In this document: piece by piece, positions 8,705 to 17,130 of the stretch
Layout of the letters: each line of letters starts with the position of its first letter
How positions within the stretch are numbered: the stretch's first letter is position 1
Source of the DNA: Palsa-1439 sp050015495
Lineage (GTDB): Bacteria > Verrucomicrobiota > Verrucomicrobiia > Palsa-1439
DNA length: 64,000 bases
Direction: 5' to 3'
Assembly (NCBI GenBank): GCA_050015495.1
Contig: JBEKBH010000007.1
Span: forward strand, 69,950 to 133,949
Program-made: the position numbers and the translations under genes
Notes under the pieces: generated by a model
The model's database searches: none
Told to the model about the DNA's origin: nothing
What the model saw: the letters and a program-made list of their open reading frames with translations, nothing else

Positions 8705-10066
8705 ATGAACCTGCTCATCAAGAACGGCCACGTCATCCGCTGGAACGCAAACCACCGGGTCGAGCAGCTCGAAGCTCATCACGTCCTGATCGAAGACCGT
8801 CGCATCCGCGATGTCGTCGCCACCATCCCGAAGGATTTCGAGCCGGACGAAACCATCGACGCGACGAATTGCGCGGTCATCCCCGGGCTGATCAACACGC
8901 ACCATCATCTTTACCAATCGCTCACGCGCTGTTTGAAGCCCGTGCAGGACGCCAAGCTCTTCGACTGGTTGCTCGGCCTCTACGAAGTCTGGCGGCGCGT
9001 CGATTTCGACGCCGTCAAGCTCGGCTCGCAAATCTCGATGGCGGAAATGTTGCTCTCGGGCTGCACCACCACCAACGACATGTTCTACGTGTACCCGCGC
9101 GAATCCGACGTGAAAGCCGAGGCGGTCATCGAGGGCGCGGCGGAACTCGGCATGCGCATCCATGCCGGACGCGGCTCGATGTCCCTCGGTCGCAGTCGGG
9201 GCGGGCTGCCTCCCGATGATGTTGTGCAGGATGAGAACGTCATCCTGAAAGATTGCGAACGCGTCATCGAAAAGTTCCACGACGCGAAACCGTATGCGAT
9301 GACGCGCGTCGATCTGATGCCGTGCTCCCCCTTCTCGATCACGTTCGACCTGCTCAAGGACACGCGCGCGCTCGCCAAATCGCGGAAGGTTCTCTGCCAC
9401 ACCCACGTCGCCGAAACCGAGGACGAAAACAAGTTTTGCATCGAGAAATTCGGCAAACGGCCCGCCGATTACATGGCCGATGCGGACTGGGTCGGGCCTG
9501 ATGTGTCGTGGGCGCATTGCGTGTGCCTGAACTCCGCCGAGATCAAGCTCCTCGCGAAGACGAAAACCGCCGTCGCGCATTGCCCGTCATCCAACATGCT
9601 CCTCGGCTCTGGCGTCCCGCCCGTGTGCGAGATGCTGCGCGCCAATGCCACGGTCGGCCTTGGCGTGGACGGTTCTTCCAGCAACAACGGCGCGCATGTG
9701 CTGGCCGAAGCCCGGCAGGCGCTGTTGCTCCAGCGGGTGAAGAATGGTGCGGACAGCTTCACCGCCGAAGACGCGTTGCGCATCGCCACGCTCGGCGGCG
9801 CGCGATTGTTGAACCGCGAGAAGGAACTCGGCAATATCGCTCCCGGTTTCGCCGCCGATATCACGATCTACGACCTCAATACCGTCGAGTTCGCCGGTGC
9901 CGCCGTTCAGGACCCACTCGGCGCGCTTCTGCTCTGCCATTCCCCCCGCGCCAAATTCGTCCTCGTCAACGGCCAGCCCGTCGTCAAATACGGCCAACTC
10001 GCCACTGTCTACCTCCAGGGCCTGGTGGCGAAGATGAATGATCTGGTGACGAGACGGTTTCGTTGA
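8705..10066 (+). CDS. Amidohydrolase, 8-oxoguanine deaminase / SsnA-like
   Basis: This is a metal-dependent deaminase of the cytosine-deaminase-like amidohydrolase family. The 453-residue protein has the metal motif H66-H67-H68 in NTHHHLYQSLTR, a second metal His in CHTHVAETEDE, HCPSSNMLLGSG, and the metal Asp in GVDGSSSNNG. The HHHLYQSLTR and DGSSSN motifs resemble 8-oxoguanine deaminase and related aminohydrolases (AtzB, SsnA). The likely role is hydrolytic deamination of an oxidised purine. The start at 8705 (MNLLIKNG) fits the family N-terminus; the frame is open further upstream across the divergent promoter. SsnA and YgfK are encoded near each other in Escherichia coli, and a YgfK-like gene occurs at 18624. 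Confidence 0.82.
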   Translation: MNLLIKNGHVIRWNANHRVEQLEAHHVLIEDRRIRDVVATIPKDFEPDETIDATNCAVIPGLINTHHHLYQSLTRCLKPVQDAKLFDWLLGLYEVWRRVDFDAVKLGSQISMAEMLLSGCTTTNDMFYVYPRESDVKAEAVIEGAAELGMRIHAGRGSMSLGRSRGGLPPDDVVQDENVILKDCERVIEKFHDAKPYAMTRVDLMPCSPFSITFDLLKDTRALAKSRKVLCHTHVAETEDENKFCIEKFGKRPADYMADADWVGPDVSWAHCVCLNSAEIKLLAKTKTAVAHCPSSNMLLGSGVPPVCEMLRANATVGLGVDGSSSNNGAHVLAEARQALLLQRVKNGADSFTAEDALRIATLGGARLLNREKELGNIAPGFAADITIYDLNTVEFAGAAVQDPLGALLLCHSPRAKFVLVNGQPVVKYGQLATVYLQGLVAKMNDLVTRRFR

Positions 10067-10097
10067 GCGCAGGCCCGGTGCCTGTTGTGTGACAGGA

Positions 10098-10970
10098 TCA
10101 GAACCTCACCGTGATGCCCGTAAAGGCGTTCACGTCATCGGCGGCAGTGGTGACGCCGACATTGCAGCCGCAATCGAGTTGCACATTCTCGGTCACCAAA
10201 TATTCGAGTCCGACGTCCACCGTGCCAACCCAACCCGGTCCGCCCTCCGTGCTGAGATCGCTGAAGAATTCGCAATAGCCGCTGAGTTTACCAACGATGG
10301 CGTGATCGAATGTAATCGACTGGATGAATTCCGCGTGGTAGCCGGAGCCCGTAGCGTTTCGGAAACAGCTCGCGGCTGCCTCCAATCCCATGTCCCAATC
10401 CGCGGGAAGCTTCACGGACAACGGGAGAATCATCCCGCCTTCGACGGCATCGTTGCCGAGTCGATCCGTATTCACCGGGAACTTGACGAATGGCAGTAAC
10501 GCGAACGCGGTCTTACCTCCGTCGTTCCCCCATAGATTGATCTTCAGCCTCGGCGTTAGATCTCCAAATCCCGACTGCGTCATGGTCCCGAGCCGGTCTT
10601 CCGTGCGCACATGGACGTAGTTGTCGTAAATGAACTGCAAATCGACGTTGTTGAGCAACCCGACTTTCAGATTCGCGGGCGCGACGTTCCAAGTCTCGGT
10701 ACGCACCCCAGCCGTATCGTCGTGCGTGAAAGTCGCGAAATCCATTTCCACCATGAAATGCCCGGCATCCAGCGTGTACGGACTCTCCGTCTTGTCCGGT
10801 CGGTCCGGCGACAGCTCGCGCATCGCTTCGTCCGGTGTCGGATTCAGAAGATTGTAACCGCTCTTATCCGGCAGTGTTTTGTCCGAAGCATCGTCCGAGG
10901 CTCGTGCCGCTCCCGCCAGCCAGCACGAGGCGAGTACCAAGGCAGCGAAACGCGCGCGAGCGTGTCTCAT
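10098..10970 (-). CDS. Outer-membrane beta-barrel protein (phenol MetA-degradation-like fold)
   Basis: The 290-residue protein has a signal peptide (about residues 1-24, cleavage after AARA). The mature part has alternating hydrophobic strands, such as LKVGLLNNVDLQFIYDNYVHV, and ends in an aromatic residue (GITVRF), as outer-membrane barrels do. The pattern DRPDKTESPYTLDAGHFMVEMD near residues 55-76 is typical of the MetA-pathway outer-membrane family. The substrate is unknown. Its ATG overlaps the TGA of the UspA gene, and it is the third gene of the mntH-uspA-barrel set, so it may share manganese/iron control. It converges on the amidohydrolase. Confidence 0.78.
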   Translation of the reverse strand: MRHARARFAALVLASCWLAGAARASDDASDKTLPDKSGYNLLNPTPDEAMRELSPDRPDKTESPYTLDAGHFMVEMDFATFTHDDTAGVRTETWNVAPANLKVGLLNNVDLQFIYDNYVHVRTEDRLGTMTQSGFGDLTPRLKINLWGNDGGKTAFALLPFVKFPVNTDRLGNDAVEGGMILPLSVKLPADWDMGLEAAASCFRNATGSGYHAEFIQSITFDHAIVGKLSGYCEFFSDLSTEGGPGWVGTVDVGLEYLVTENVQLDCGCNVGVTTAADDVNAFTGITVRF

Positions 10971-11383
10971 TTGGCGCGAAGGAGCAGGACCGGCACGCTG
11001 ATGCTGTGGCGCACGCGACGGGACGTGGATCCCAGGAACAGGTCGGCAATGAATCGGTGTCCATGCGTGCTCATCGCGACCAGATCGCAACCCTTTTTCT
11101 CGACCCACTTGATGATTTCATCGGCGGGCTCACCAAACGCCAACTCGGCGTCGGCGTGGATGCCCGCGGACTGGAACTCCGACTGGACTTCCGCCAAGTA
11201 CGCCTTGTCTTCCGCGACTTCGGGGCTTACGGCGTCGGCGCCATAGGTTCTGGCGGCCCAACCATCGGCCACGTGCAGCAGCGCGACCCGGCTGTGCATC
11301 ATCTTCGCCAGGTCCTTCACGTGCTCGATGATCGCCCGGTCCGTCGGCGTGGCGTCCAGCGTTACCAGGATCTTGTTGTACAT
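10967..11383 (-). CDS. Universal stress protein, UspA family
   Basis: This is a 138-residue single Usp domain protein beginning MYNKILVTLDATPTDRAII. It has a C-terminal nucleotide-site-like STHGHRFIADLFLGSTSRRV. The usual G-2x-G-9x-G(S/T) motif is altered because the second glycine is replaced by Phe, so ATP binding is uncertain. GAGAGGAG precedes the ATG. It lies 17 bases downstream of mntH and overlaps the next start by ATGA. Usp-Nramp pairing suggests a stress or metal-homeostasis role, which is inference. Confidence 0.9.
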   Translation of the reverse strand: MYNKILVTLDATPTDRAIIEHVKDLAKMMHSRVALLHVADGWAARTYGADAVSPEVAEDKAYLAEVQSEFQSAGIHADAELAFGEPADEIIKWVEKKGCDLVAMSTHGHRFIADLFLGSTSRRVRHSISVPVLLLRAK

Positions 11384-11400
11384 GGCAATCGCTCCTCTCT

Positions 11401-12813
11401 TCAATGGCCGACGATGACAGCCCACGCGTCCTTCAGCGCGTCGGGCAGGCTGTAAATGTCCATGGCCGTGATCAGAATGGCAGTACCCCAGCCGGTGATC
11501 AACAAGAACCAGCCGTTGCGCCATTTGCCCATGCGTTTCCTCGAACTGGTGAAATGCAGCAGCGGGAACATCGCCAGCGGCAACTCCAAACACAGAACAA
11601 CCTGGCTGAGGTTGACCAGGTCGGTCACGCTGCCATTGCCGCGGACGCTGATGATCAGGATCGCCGGCAACACCGCCAGCGTCCGGGTGATCAGCCGGCG
11701 CAACCACGGCCTGATCCGCCAATGCATGAACCCCTCCATCACCACCTGTCCGGCGATCGTGCCGGTGATCGTGCTGCTTTGACCGCTCGCCAGCAGCGCC
11801 ACGGCGAACAGCGTGCTGGCCAGCGTCTTCCCCAGCAGCGGCGCCAGTGTCAGGTAGGCGACGCGGATCCAATCGCTGTCCGGACTGAACGTGACCGTTT
11901 GGCCGCCCGCCACCGTGACGCTGGTCTTCCCGTAGAACACGATCGCCGCCAGCACCAGGATGGCCGCGTTGACGAAGAAGGCGATGGTCAATGCCACGGT
12001 CGTGTCGATGGTGTTAAACCGGATCGCGCGGCGAATGGACGGCTCATCTTGCTGTAGCTTGCGGGTTTGTACCAACGCCGTGTGGAGGTAGAGGTTATGG
12101 GGCATGACAGTCGCCCCGATGATGCCAATCGCCACCACGAGCATGCCGGCCTGTGCGAAGTCGGGCCGCACCATCGCCTGACCCATTTCCAGGAAATCGG
12201 GCCGGGTCTGCGCGAATCCGAAAATCTCGATCCCGTAACAGACACCAATGGTCAACACGAACACCGCGACCACCGCTTCGATCAGCCTCATGCCAAACCC
12301 CTGCAACGCCAGCAGCAGCAACACGTCGAACGCCGTGATGACGATCGCCCACTGGATCGGGATGTGAAACAACAGGTTCAACGCGACCGCGCTGCCCAGC
12401 GCCTCGGCGAGGTCGGTCATGCCGATGGCAATTTCCATCGTCAACCAATTGGGCCATCGGGTCCACTTCGGGTACCAGTCGCGGCAGGCCTGGGCCAGGT
12501 CCTTGCCGGTGGCCACACCGAGACGGGCGGCAATGACCTGCAGGAAAACGGCCATCAGGCTGGCGAGGCCAACGACCCACAACAGCCCGTACTTGAACTG
12601 CGCGCCGCCCTGCAAGTCCGTGCCCCAATTGCCCGGGTCCATGTAGCCGACACTGATGAGAATCGCCGGGCCGACAAACGCCCGCCATTGCCGCCAGAAC
12701 CCGGCCTGGTGGTGCGGCACATCCACCGTGCCGTGCATGCCTTCGAGGGACAGGTGGCCACCGTGCGGGGCCACACCTGTATCCGTTGTCGCATCCTTTG
12801 AAAGATTAGGCAT
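11401..12813 (-). CDS. mntH: Nramp-family divalent metal transporter (MntH type)
   Basis: This is a proton-coupled Mn2+/Fe2+ importer of the inner membrane. The 470-residue protein has about eleven hydrophobic segments. The two metal-site signatures are present: DPGN in the first segment (MDPGNWGTDLQ) and MPH in the sixth (ATVMPHNLYLH). The charged cytosolic N-terminus contains several His. It leads a set with a Usp protein and an outer-membrane barrel. A consensus-like promoter and a DtxR/MntR-type palindrome that covers the start codon indicate repression by metal-loaded regulator. No regulator gene lies in the window. Confidence 0.93.
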   Translation of the reverse strand: MPNLSKDATTDTGVAPHGGHLSLEGMHGTVDVPHHQAGFWRQWRAFVGPAILISVGYMDPGNWGTDLQGGAQFKYGLLWVVGLASLMAVFLQVIAARLGVATGKDLAQACRDWYPKWTRWPNWLTMEIAIGMTDLAEALGSAVALNLLFHIPIQWAIVITAFDVLLLLALQGFGMRLIEAVVAVFVLTIGVCYGIEIFGFAQTRPDFLEMGQAMVRPDFAQAGMLVVAIGIIGATVMPHNLYLHTALVQTRKLQQDEPSIRRAIRFNTIDTTVALTIAFFVNAAILVLAAIVFYGKTSVTVAGGQTVTFSPDSDWIRVAYLTLAPLLGKTLASTLFAVALLASGQSSTITGTIAGQVVMEGFMHWRIRPWLRRLITRTLAVLPAILIISVRGNGSVTDLVNLSQVVLCLELPLAMFPLLHFTSSRKRMGKWRNGWFLLITGWGTAILITAMDIYSLPDALKDAWAVIVGH

Positions 12814-12819
12814 ACCTAA
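12806..12819 (-). promoter_or_regulatory. DtxR/MntR-type operator over the mntH start codon
   Basis: TTAGG-CATA-CCTAA has the same 5-bp arms and 4-base spacer as the DtxR-family consensus (TTAGGnnnnCCTAA). It spans the mntH ATG and sits about 15-30 bases downstream of the -10 box, so a bound repressor would block transcription at its start. Confidence 0.7.
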
Positions 12820-12833
12820 CTTTATTGTGTGTG

Positions 12834-12861
12834 ACTATATCGGAATCCCACGCGCTGTCAA
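12834..12861 (-). promoter_or_regulatory. Predicted mntH promoter
   Basis: On the minus strand, TTGACA (12861-12856), a 16-base spacer and TATAGT (12839-12834) form a near-consensus vegetative promoter. Transcription would start roughly 15 bases before the mntH ATG, leaving a very short leader. Confidence 0.75.
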
Positions 12862-12929
12862 CCGGAATCTTTCCTTCCTTGTCATCCAGAGAGCCCCCGG
12901 CTATTCTGTCCTCGTACAGGAGGGTCGCC

Positions 12930-13106
12930 ATGTATGGATTGTTTGGGTTGATCGTGTTGGCGTTGGACATCATCGCGATAGTGGATGTCGCCAAGGGCAG
13001 CGGTGATATCGGCAAGAAGATTCTCTGGATTGTGCTGATCCTGGTATTGCCATTGGTCGGCATGATTCTCTACTTCCTGCTGGGACGTTCCAAAGCCGGC
13101 GCCTGA
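12930..13106 (+). CDS. Small membrane protein with PLD nuclease N-terminal (PLDc_N) type segment
   Basis: The 58-residue protein has two hydrophobic segments (about residues 2-20 and 28-50) separated by KGSGDIGKK and ending with the short basic GRSKAGA. The sequence KKILWIVLILVLPLVGMILYFLLG matches the usual PLDc_N pattern, in which two membrane helices precede W-hydrophobic-P-hydrophobic-G-hydrophobic-Y. A strong AGGAGGG site lies 6 bases before the ATG. It is divergent from mntH. Its function is unknown; such proteins are cell-envelope associated. Confidence 0.8.
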   Translation: MYGLFGLIVLALDIIAIVDVAKGSGDIGKKILWIVLILVLPLVGMILYFLLGRSKAGA

Positions 13107-13144
13107 TTGGATCGCCCTGGCAGCCGTGGCCAGCCGCCGCGGGT

Positions 13145-14605
13145 TTGGGGTTGGCGGGTGGCCCGTCTCTACTCAACGGGGTCGTGGCCTCAATCAGGGC
13201 GCATTCGGCGCTCCGGCTGAATCTCCCGTTGATTTCTGTCGCGGTTTCCAGTTTATTCCCTCTTACTTTGCCCGCGAACGATCCAATTCCAACGGCGGAA
13301 CGCACCGAGCCGACGATTGCCACCGTGCCGGCCGACACGGTGGCGCAGCCGCGGTCTGTCGTCGCGGGCCGAATCAGTTGGCGAAAAACGTTTTCCGCCT
13401 TTCGCCACCGCAACTACCGCCTGTTCTTCTCGGGTCAACTCATCTCCGTCATCGGCACGTGGATGCAACAGGTCGCCCTCGGCTGGCTCGTGTACACGCT
13501 GAGCAACTCCGCCTTTACGCTCGGCGCGGTCCGCTTTCTGTCGGCGATCCCGGTCACGCTCTTCACCCTCGTCGGCGGCGCGATGGCCGACCGATTCGAG
13601 AAGCGCCGCATTGTCATCCTGACCGAAAGCACCGCCATGGTGCTCGCCTTCGCGCTCGCGGCCCTCGTCTATTTCGGGGTCATCAAAATCTGGCAGATCG
13701 CCCTGGTCGGTTTTCTGGATGGAATGACCGATGCATTCGACATCCCCACCCGCCAAAGTTTCGTCATCGAAATGGTCGGCAAGGACGATCTGATGAATGC
13801 CATCGCGCTGAATTCTTCCCTCTTCAACGGCGCCCGCGTGTTCGGCCCCGCGCTGGCGGGCGTGCTGATCGGCATCATCGGCCTGACGGGCTGTTTTTTC
13901 GTGAACGGCCTTTCCTACCTCGCCATTGTGGTCGCCTACTTCGCCATGCGCCTGCCCGCCGCGACTACACGCGCGGAACGGCAACCGGTCTGGCATGAAA
14001 CGGTCGAAGCCTTGCGCTACGTTCGCGGCCACCGAACGATCCGCGCCGTCATTTCCCTGATCACTATTGTGAGCCTGTTCGGTTGGCCGTACAGCGTCCT
14101 GATGCCCGTGTTTGCCCGCGACGTGCTGCATGTCCAGGTCAGTGGCTACGGTTATCTTATGGCGGCGAACGGCATGGGCGCGCTGTTCGGGGCGTTGACC
14201 CTCGCCTCCATCGGCGACTCCGTGGCCCGGCGAAAATTGTTCTATGGCGGACTCTTTGGCTTCTGCATCATGCTTGCCGTGTTCGCCCTCTCGCGCGTCT
14301 ACTGGCTCTCCGCCGTGGCCCTCGCCGGGTCGGGTTTCTTCATGATCATCTTCTTCGCCACGGCCAACACTGCCGTCCAAACACGCGTGCCCGACGAACT
14401 TCGCGGGCGTGTCATGGGCATCTATGCCCTCGCGTTCCTCGGCCTGACACCCTTTGGCAGCCTCCTCGCGGGTGCCATCGCCAGAATTACCAGCGCCTCG
14501 TTCGCCGTGTCGCTCGGCGCGGTCATTTGCCTGATCGCCGGCCTCGTCGTCATGCGCCTGACACGGTCGCCCCCACCCGTTTCGCAGCCGTCTCCCGTGT
14601 CGTGA
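13145..14605 (+). CDS. MFS transporter, enterobactin-exporter-like (MFS_3) branch
   Basis: This is a proton-driven efflux protein of the inner membrane. The open frame codes 486 residues, with about twelve membrane segments from residue 85 on. The first MFS loop motif is seen as GGAMADRFEKRR, and the family features WRKTFSAFRHRNYRLFFSGQLIS and GTWMQQVALGWLVY are near the N-terminus. The pattern fits the EntS-type MFS_3 group. The long polar N-terminal stretch before about residue 78 is doubtful. No ribosome site distinguishes an initiation codon, so the true start may lie downstream. The substrate is unknown. Confidence 0.85.
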   Translation: MGLAGGPSLLNGVVASIRAHSALRLNLPLISVAVSSLFPLTLPANDPIPTAERTEPTIATVPADTVAQPRSVVAGRISWRKTFSAFRHRNYRLFFSGQLISVIGTWMQQVALGWLVYTLSNSAFTLGAVRFLSAIPVTLFTLVGGAMADRFEKRRIVILTESTAMVLAFALAALVYFGVIKIWQIALVGFLDGMTDAFDIPTRQSFVIEMVGKDDLMNAIALNSSLFNGARVFGPALAGVLIGIIGLTGCFFVNGLSYLAIVVAYFAMRLPAATTRAERQPVWHETVEALRYVRGHRTIRAVISLITIVSLFGWPYSVLMPVFARDVLHVQVSGYGYLMAANGMGALFGALTLASIGDSVARRKLFYGGLFGFCIMLAVFALSRVYWLSAVALAGSGFFMIIFFATANTAVQTRVPDELRGRVMGIYALAFLGLTPFGSLLAGAIARITSASFAVSLGAVICLIAGLVVMRLTRSPPPVSQPSPVS

Positions 14606-14752
14606 TCGTCGATCAGAAAGACGCCAGCCGAACCCGCCACCACGTTTCGTAACTGCGTTACACGGGCGTTGCAGAATCCGCGCGCGACGGGTATCATTCA
14701 AGGTAATGATAGAAATCAACGCCCGCGCCGAAAGTCCGCACGGAGGCACTCA

Positions 14753-15571
14753 ATGACCACCCAGGATTCCAACGCCACCATGGCGGTATTCCTCGATTTG
14801 GAGAACATTGCGCTCGGAGCCATGGACGCCAATTATCCGCAGTTCGACATCCAAAAGGTGCTCGAACGTCTCCTACTCAAGGGACACATCGTGGTCAAGA
14901 AGGCGTACTGCGATTTCGACCGCGGCAAAGCGTTCAAGCGCGACCTGCACGAGGCGGCGTTCGAATTGATCGAGATCCCGCACGTGCGCCAGTCGGGGAA
15001 AAACTCCGCCGACATTCGTATGGTCGTCGACGCCCTGGATCTCTGTTATACCAAGAGCCACGTCGATACCTTTGTGATCGTCAGCGGCGACTCCGATTTC
15101 TCCCCGTTGGTGAGCAAGCTCCGCGAGAATGCCAAGACCGTTATTGGCGTTGGCGTGAAGAACTCGACCGCCGATTTGTTCATCAACAATTGCGATGAAT
15201 TCATCTACTACGATGACCTCGTGCGCGCGGCGCCATCCAAACCTCGGCACCGTGGCACGGCCCCGGCCGCACCGGTTGCGGCGGCGAAGAGCCCCGAGGG
15301 CGAGGCCAAAGGCAAGGGCCCCGCGATGGCCGACGCGTTCGATCTGGTGCTGAAAACGCTGGAGGCCATTTCTTCGGAGCGTGGCGCGAACGATCCGACC
15401 TACGGATCCATGATCAAACAGGCGATCAAGCGCCGCCATCCCGGGTTCAATGAACGCGCCCACGGGTTCCGCTCCTTCAATGATCTGCTGCTGGAAATGC
15501 AGAACCGCAGCCTTCTGAAAATCGAGCCTGACAAGAAGTCCGGCGGGTATATCGTCCAGACCATGGAATAG
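14753..15571 (+). CDS. NYN (LabA-like) nuclease-fold protein with C-terminal LOTUS/OST-HTH domain
   Basis: The 272-residue protein starts with a PIN-like NYN domain (about 8-165) and carries the expected acidic residues: FLDLEN, the Asp in NSADIRMVVDALDL, and VSGDSDFSPLV. After an Ala/Pro/Lys linker (about 165-205), a winged-helix OST-HTH/LOTUS domain (about 206-272) carries SMIKQAIKRRHPGFNERAHG and FNDLLLEMQ. The family is expected to bind and perhaps cleave RNA. GGAGG lies 6 bases before the ATG. An upstream in-frame ATG at 14669 has no such support. It is a single gene with no obvious partner. Confidence 0.88.
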   Translation: MTTQDSNATMAVFLDLENIALGAMDANYPQFDIQKVLERLLLKGHIVVKKAYCDFDRGKAFKRDLHEAAFELIEIPHVRQSGKNSADIRMVVDALDLCYTKSHVDTFVIVSGDSDFSPLVSKLRENAKTVIGVGVKNSTADLFINNCDEFIYYDDLVRAAPSKPRHRGTAPAAPVAAAKSPEGEAKGKGPAMADAFDLVLKTLEAISSERGANDPTYGSMIKQAIKRRHPGFNERAHGFRSFNDLLLEMQNRSLLKIEPDKKSGGYIVQTME

Positions 15572-15686
15572 TCGTTGGTCTCGTGCTACATTGGCCTCGT
15601 TCGCAGGTGGCGGGACGTCCGTTTTTTTGTCCCGACAACTCTGTCTCAGGCACAAATCCTGCCTCGTTGACATGCTGGAATACGCC

Positions 15687-16370
15687 ATGCCCAAATGGAA
15701 TGACATCGCCAAACTATCGGATCGCGAGGAGAAAACGCGCGAAGCGGCATTTGAGGCCGAAATGCTGGCGTTGTTGGCGACGGACAAGCCGAAGCCGTCC
15801 GCCGCCTCGTCCCCGCCACCGACCGGCCCTGCGCCAGCACCAACCATTGCGCCCCGCGATGCCGTCCAAATCTGCGTCACTGAGAACGGTCAGACCGCAG
15901 TGTACGCTTTGGCATCCACTCCCGAGCCGGTGCGGGAGCAAATCGGCAATGCGTGGGGGCTCTCTCCAAGGTCCAACGTTCCCCCGGTAATCGCGCTCGT
16001 CCCCGCGACCGCTGCCCCGGCAACATCGACTCCGCGTCCCCGGACACTGCGGTTTGCGATGACCCTGAATCTGTTCGTGCCGGGCGCAGGCCAATTCTAC
16101 CTCGGCCAACGCACCTCCGGCCTTTTCTACGCGGGCGGGTTCTGCGTGTGCCTGGTGACGATGCTCGTCCTGTTCGTTCGAGCGTATTCTCAGTACATGC
16201 AACTCGCCACCAACGGCGATATTCTGGAGGGCGGCAACCTGGAAACATTGGCCGGCGCATTCCCGGTCAGAACACTCTTGGGGTTGTCGGTCGTCGGCAC
16301 CCTTATCTACATCGTCTCGGCGATCCATCTCGCCGTCGCCCGCGACCACCAGCAGCGTCCACCGCCGTAA
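15687..16370 (+). CDS. Membrane protein of unknown function
   Basis: The 227-residue protein has a charged N-terminus (KWNDIAKLSDREEKTREAAF), an Ala/Pro-rich linker (about 35-65), a short folded stretch (VQICVTENGQTAVYALAS), a second Pro/Ala linker, then two or three membrane segments. These include MTLNLFVPGAGQFYLGQRTSG, a pattern seen in TM2-like small membrane domains (PGxGQFYLG), and TLLGLSVVGTLIYIVSAIHLA. The start at 15687 has a weak GGA upstream; 15672 is also possible. No function is assigned. Confidence 0.7.
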   Translation: MPKWNDIAKLSDREEKTREAAFEAEMLALLATDKPKPSAASSPPPTGPAPAPTIAPRDAVQICVTENGQTAVYALASTPEPVREQIGNAWGLSPRSNVPPVIALVPATAAPATSTPRPRTLRFAMTLNLFVPGAGQFYLGQRTSGLFYAGGFCVCLVTMLVLFVRAYSQYMQLATNGDILEGGNLETLAGAFPVRTLLGLSVVGTLIYIVSAIHLAVARDHQQRPPP

Positions 16371-16386
16371 CACCGGCGCGTGCCGA

Positions 16387-17052
16387 CTAGAATTTCACCG
16401 ACTTCACGAATTGCAGGAAAGATTCCTTTTGCGCGCCCACCAATGGCGCGTCGCCGGTCATCTTGAAGAACCATGAATTACCTGCGTTCGGGACCGTGAC
16501 CACGATCATCCGCGGCGGTTGCGTCTTCCCCGGGGGAGCGGTGTCCGCCTTGAAATCCACGACGGTCGCTTTCGTCCCGTTGACGTTCAGGTCCGAGGTG
16601 ATTCCCGCGATCTCATCGGGCGCAACCGGGCCGAGGCCGATTTGGCCGCGCCACCGATTGATGTTCGCCATCAATCCGCCCACGTCTCCCGGAAACACCG
16701 AAACCGCGATCTCGGCGGTCTGCCCGTCCGCGCCCGTCACCAAAAACGTCGCCCGGCGCATCGACGAAGGATTGCCCGGCTTCCAATCCGCAGGGACCGA
16801 CCATTGTGGGTTCGGCGCATCCGACGCCGAGCCGGGCGGCAAACTCTGCCCACTCATGCTGCTGATATCCGGATGCCCCGGAGGCAATGCCGGCGTTGGC
16901 GCGGCGGCTACCGACGACGAAACCGGCGCGGTCGCTTGAGCCGGCGCCGGCGTTGGCGCCGGTGGTGGTTGCGAAACGTCTTCGGACCGATTACAGCCAG
17001 CCCCGACCAGGGCCACTGCGACAAACAAACAAAAGATCAATCGTGTTTTCAT
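16387..17052 (-). CDS. Predicted lipoprotein of unknown function
   Basis: The 221-residue protein has a signal peptide with lipobox LVGAGC (Cys about residue 20), then a long Pro/Ala/Ser-rich linker to about residue 80 and one C-terminal domain. That domain includes WSVPADWKPG, RRATFLVTGADGQTAEIAVSV, and FPGDVGGLMANINRWRGQIG. Such a domain is a recurring secreted or periplasmic module of unknown role in this kind of bacterium. The ATG at 17052 follows AAGGTG. It converges on the preceding membrane protein gene with 16 bases between. Confidence 0.75.
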   Translation of the reverse strand: MKTRLIFCLFVAVALVGAGCNRSEDVSQPPPAPTPAPAQATAPVSSSVAAAPTPALPPGHPDISSMSGQSLPPGSASDAPNPQWSVPADWKPGNPSSMRRATFLVTGADGQTAEIAVSVFPGDVGGLMANINRWRGQIGLGPVAPDEIAGITSDLNVNGTKATVVDFKADTAPPGKTQPPRMIVVTVPNAGNSWFFKMTGDAPLVGAQKESFLQFVKSVKF

Positions 17053-17130
17053 CGTCACCTTGACTCACAGCTTGATTCCCCTGCGACTCCAAGTCAAGCG
17101 CCCGTCTCGCCTTGCTCCTTTGCGACGAAA

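Noticed and set aside
13253..14749. Open frame of 498 codons antisense to the MFS transporter
   Set aside because: Biased composition (Gly, Arg, Glu, His) and no recognised domain; the MFS frame has clear membrane segments.
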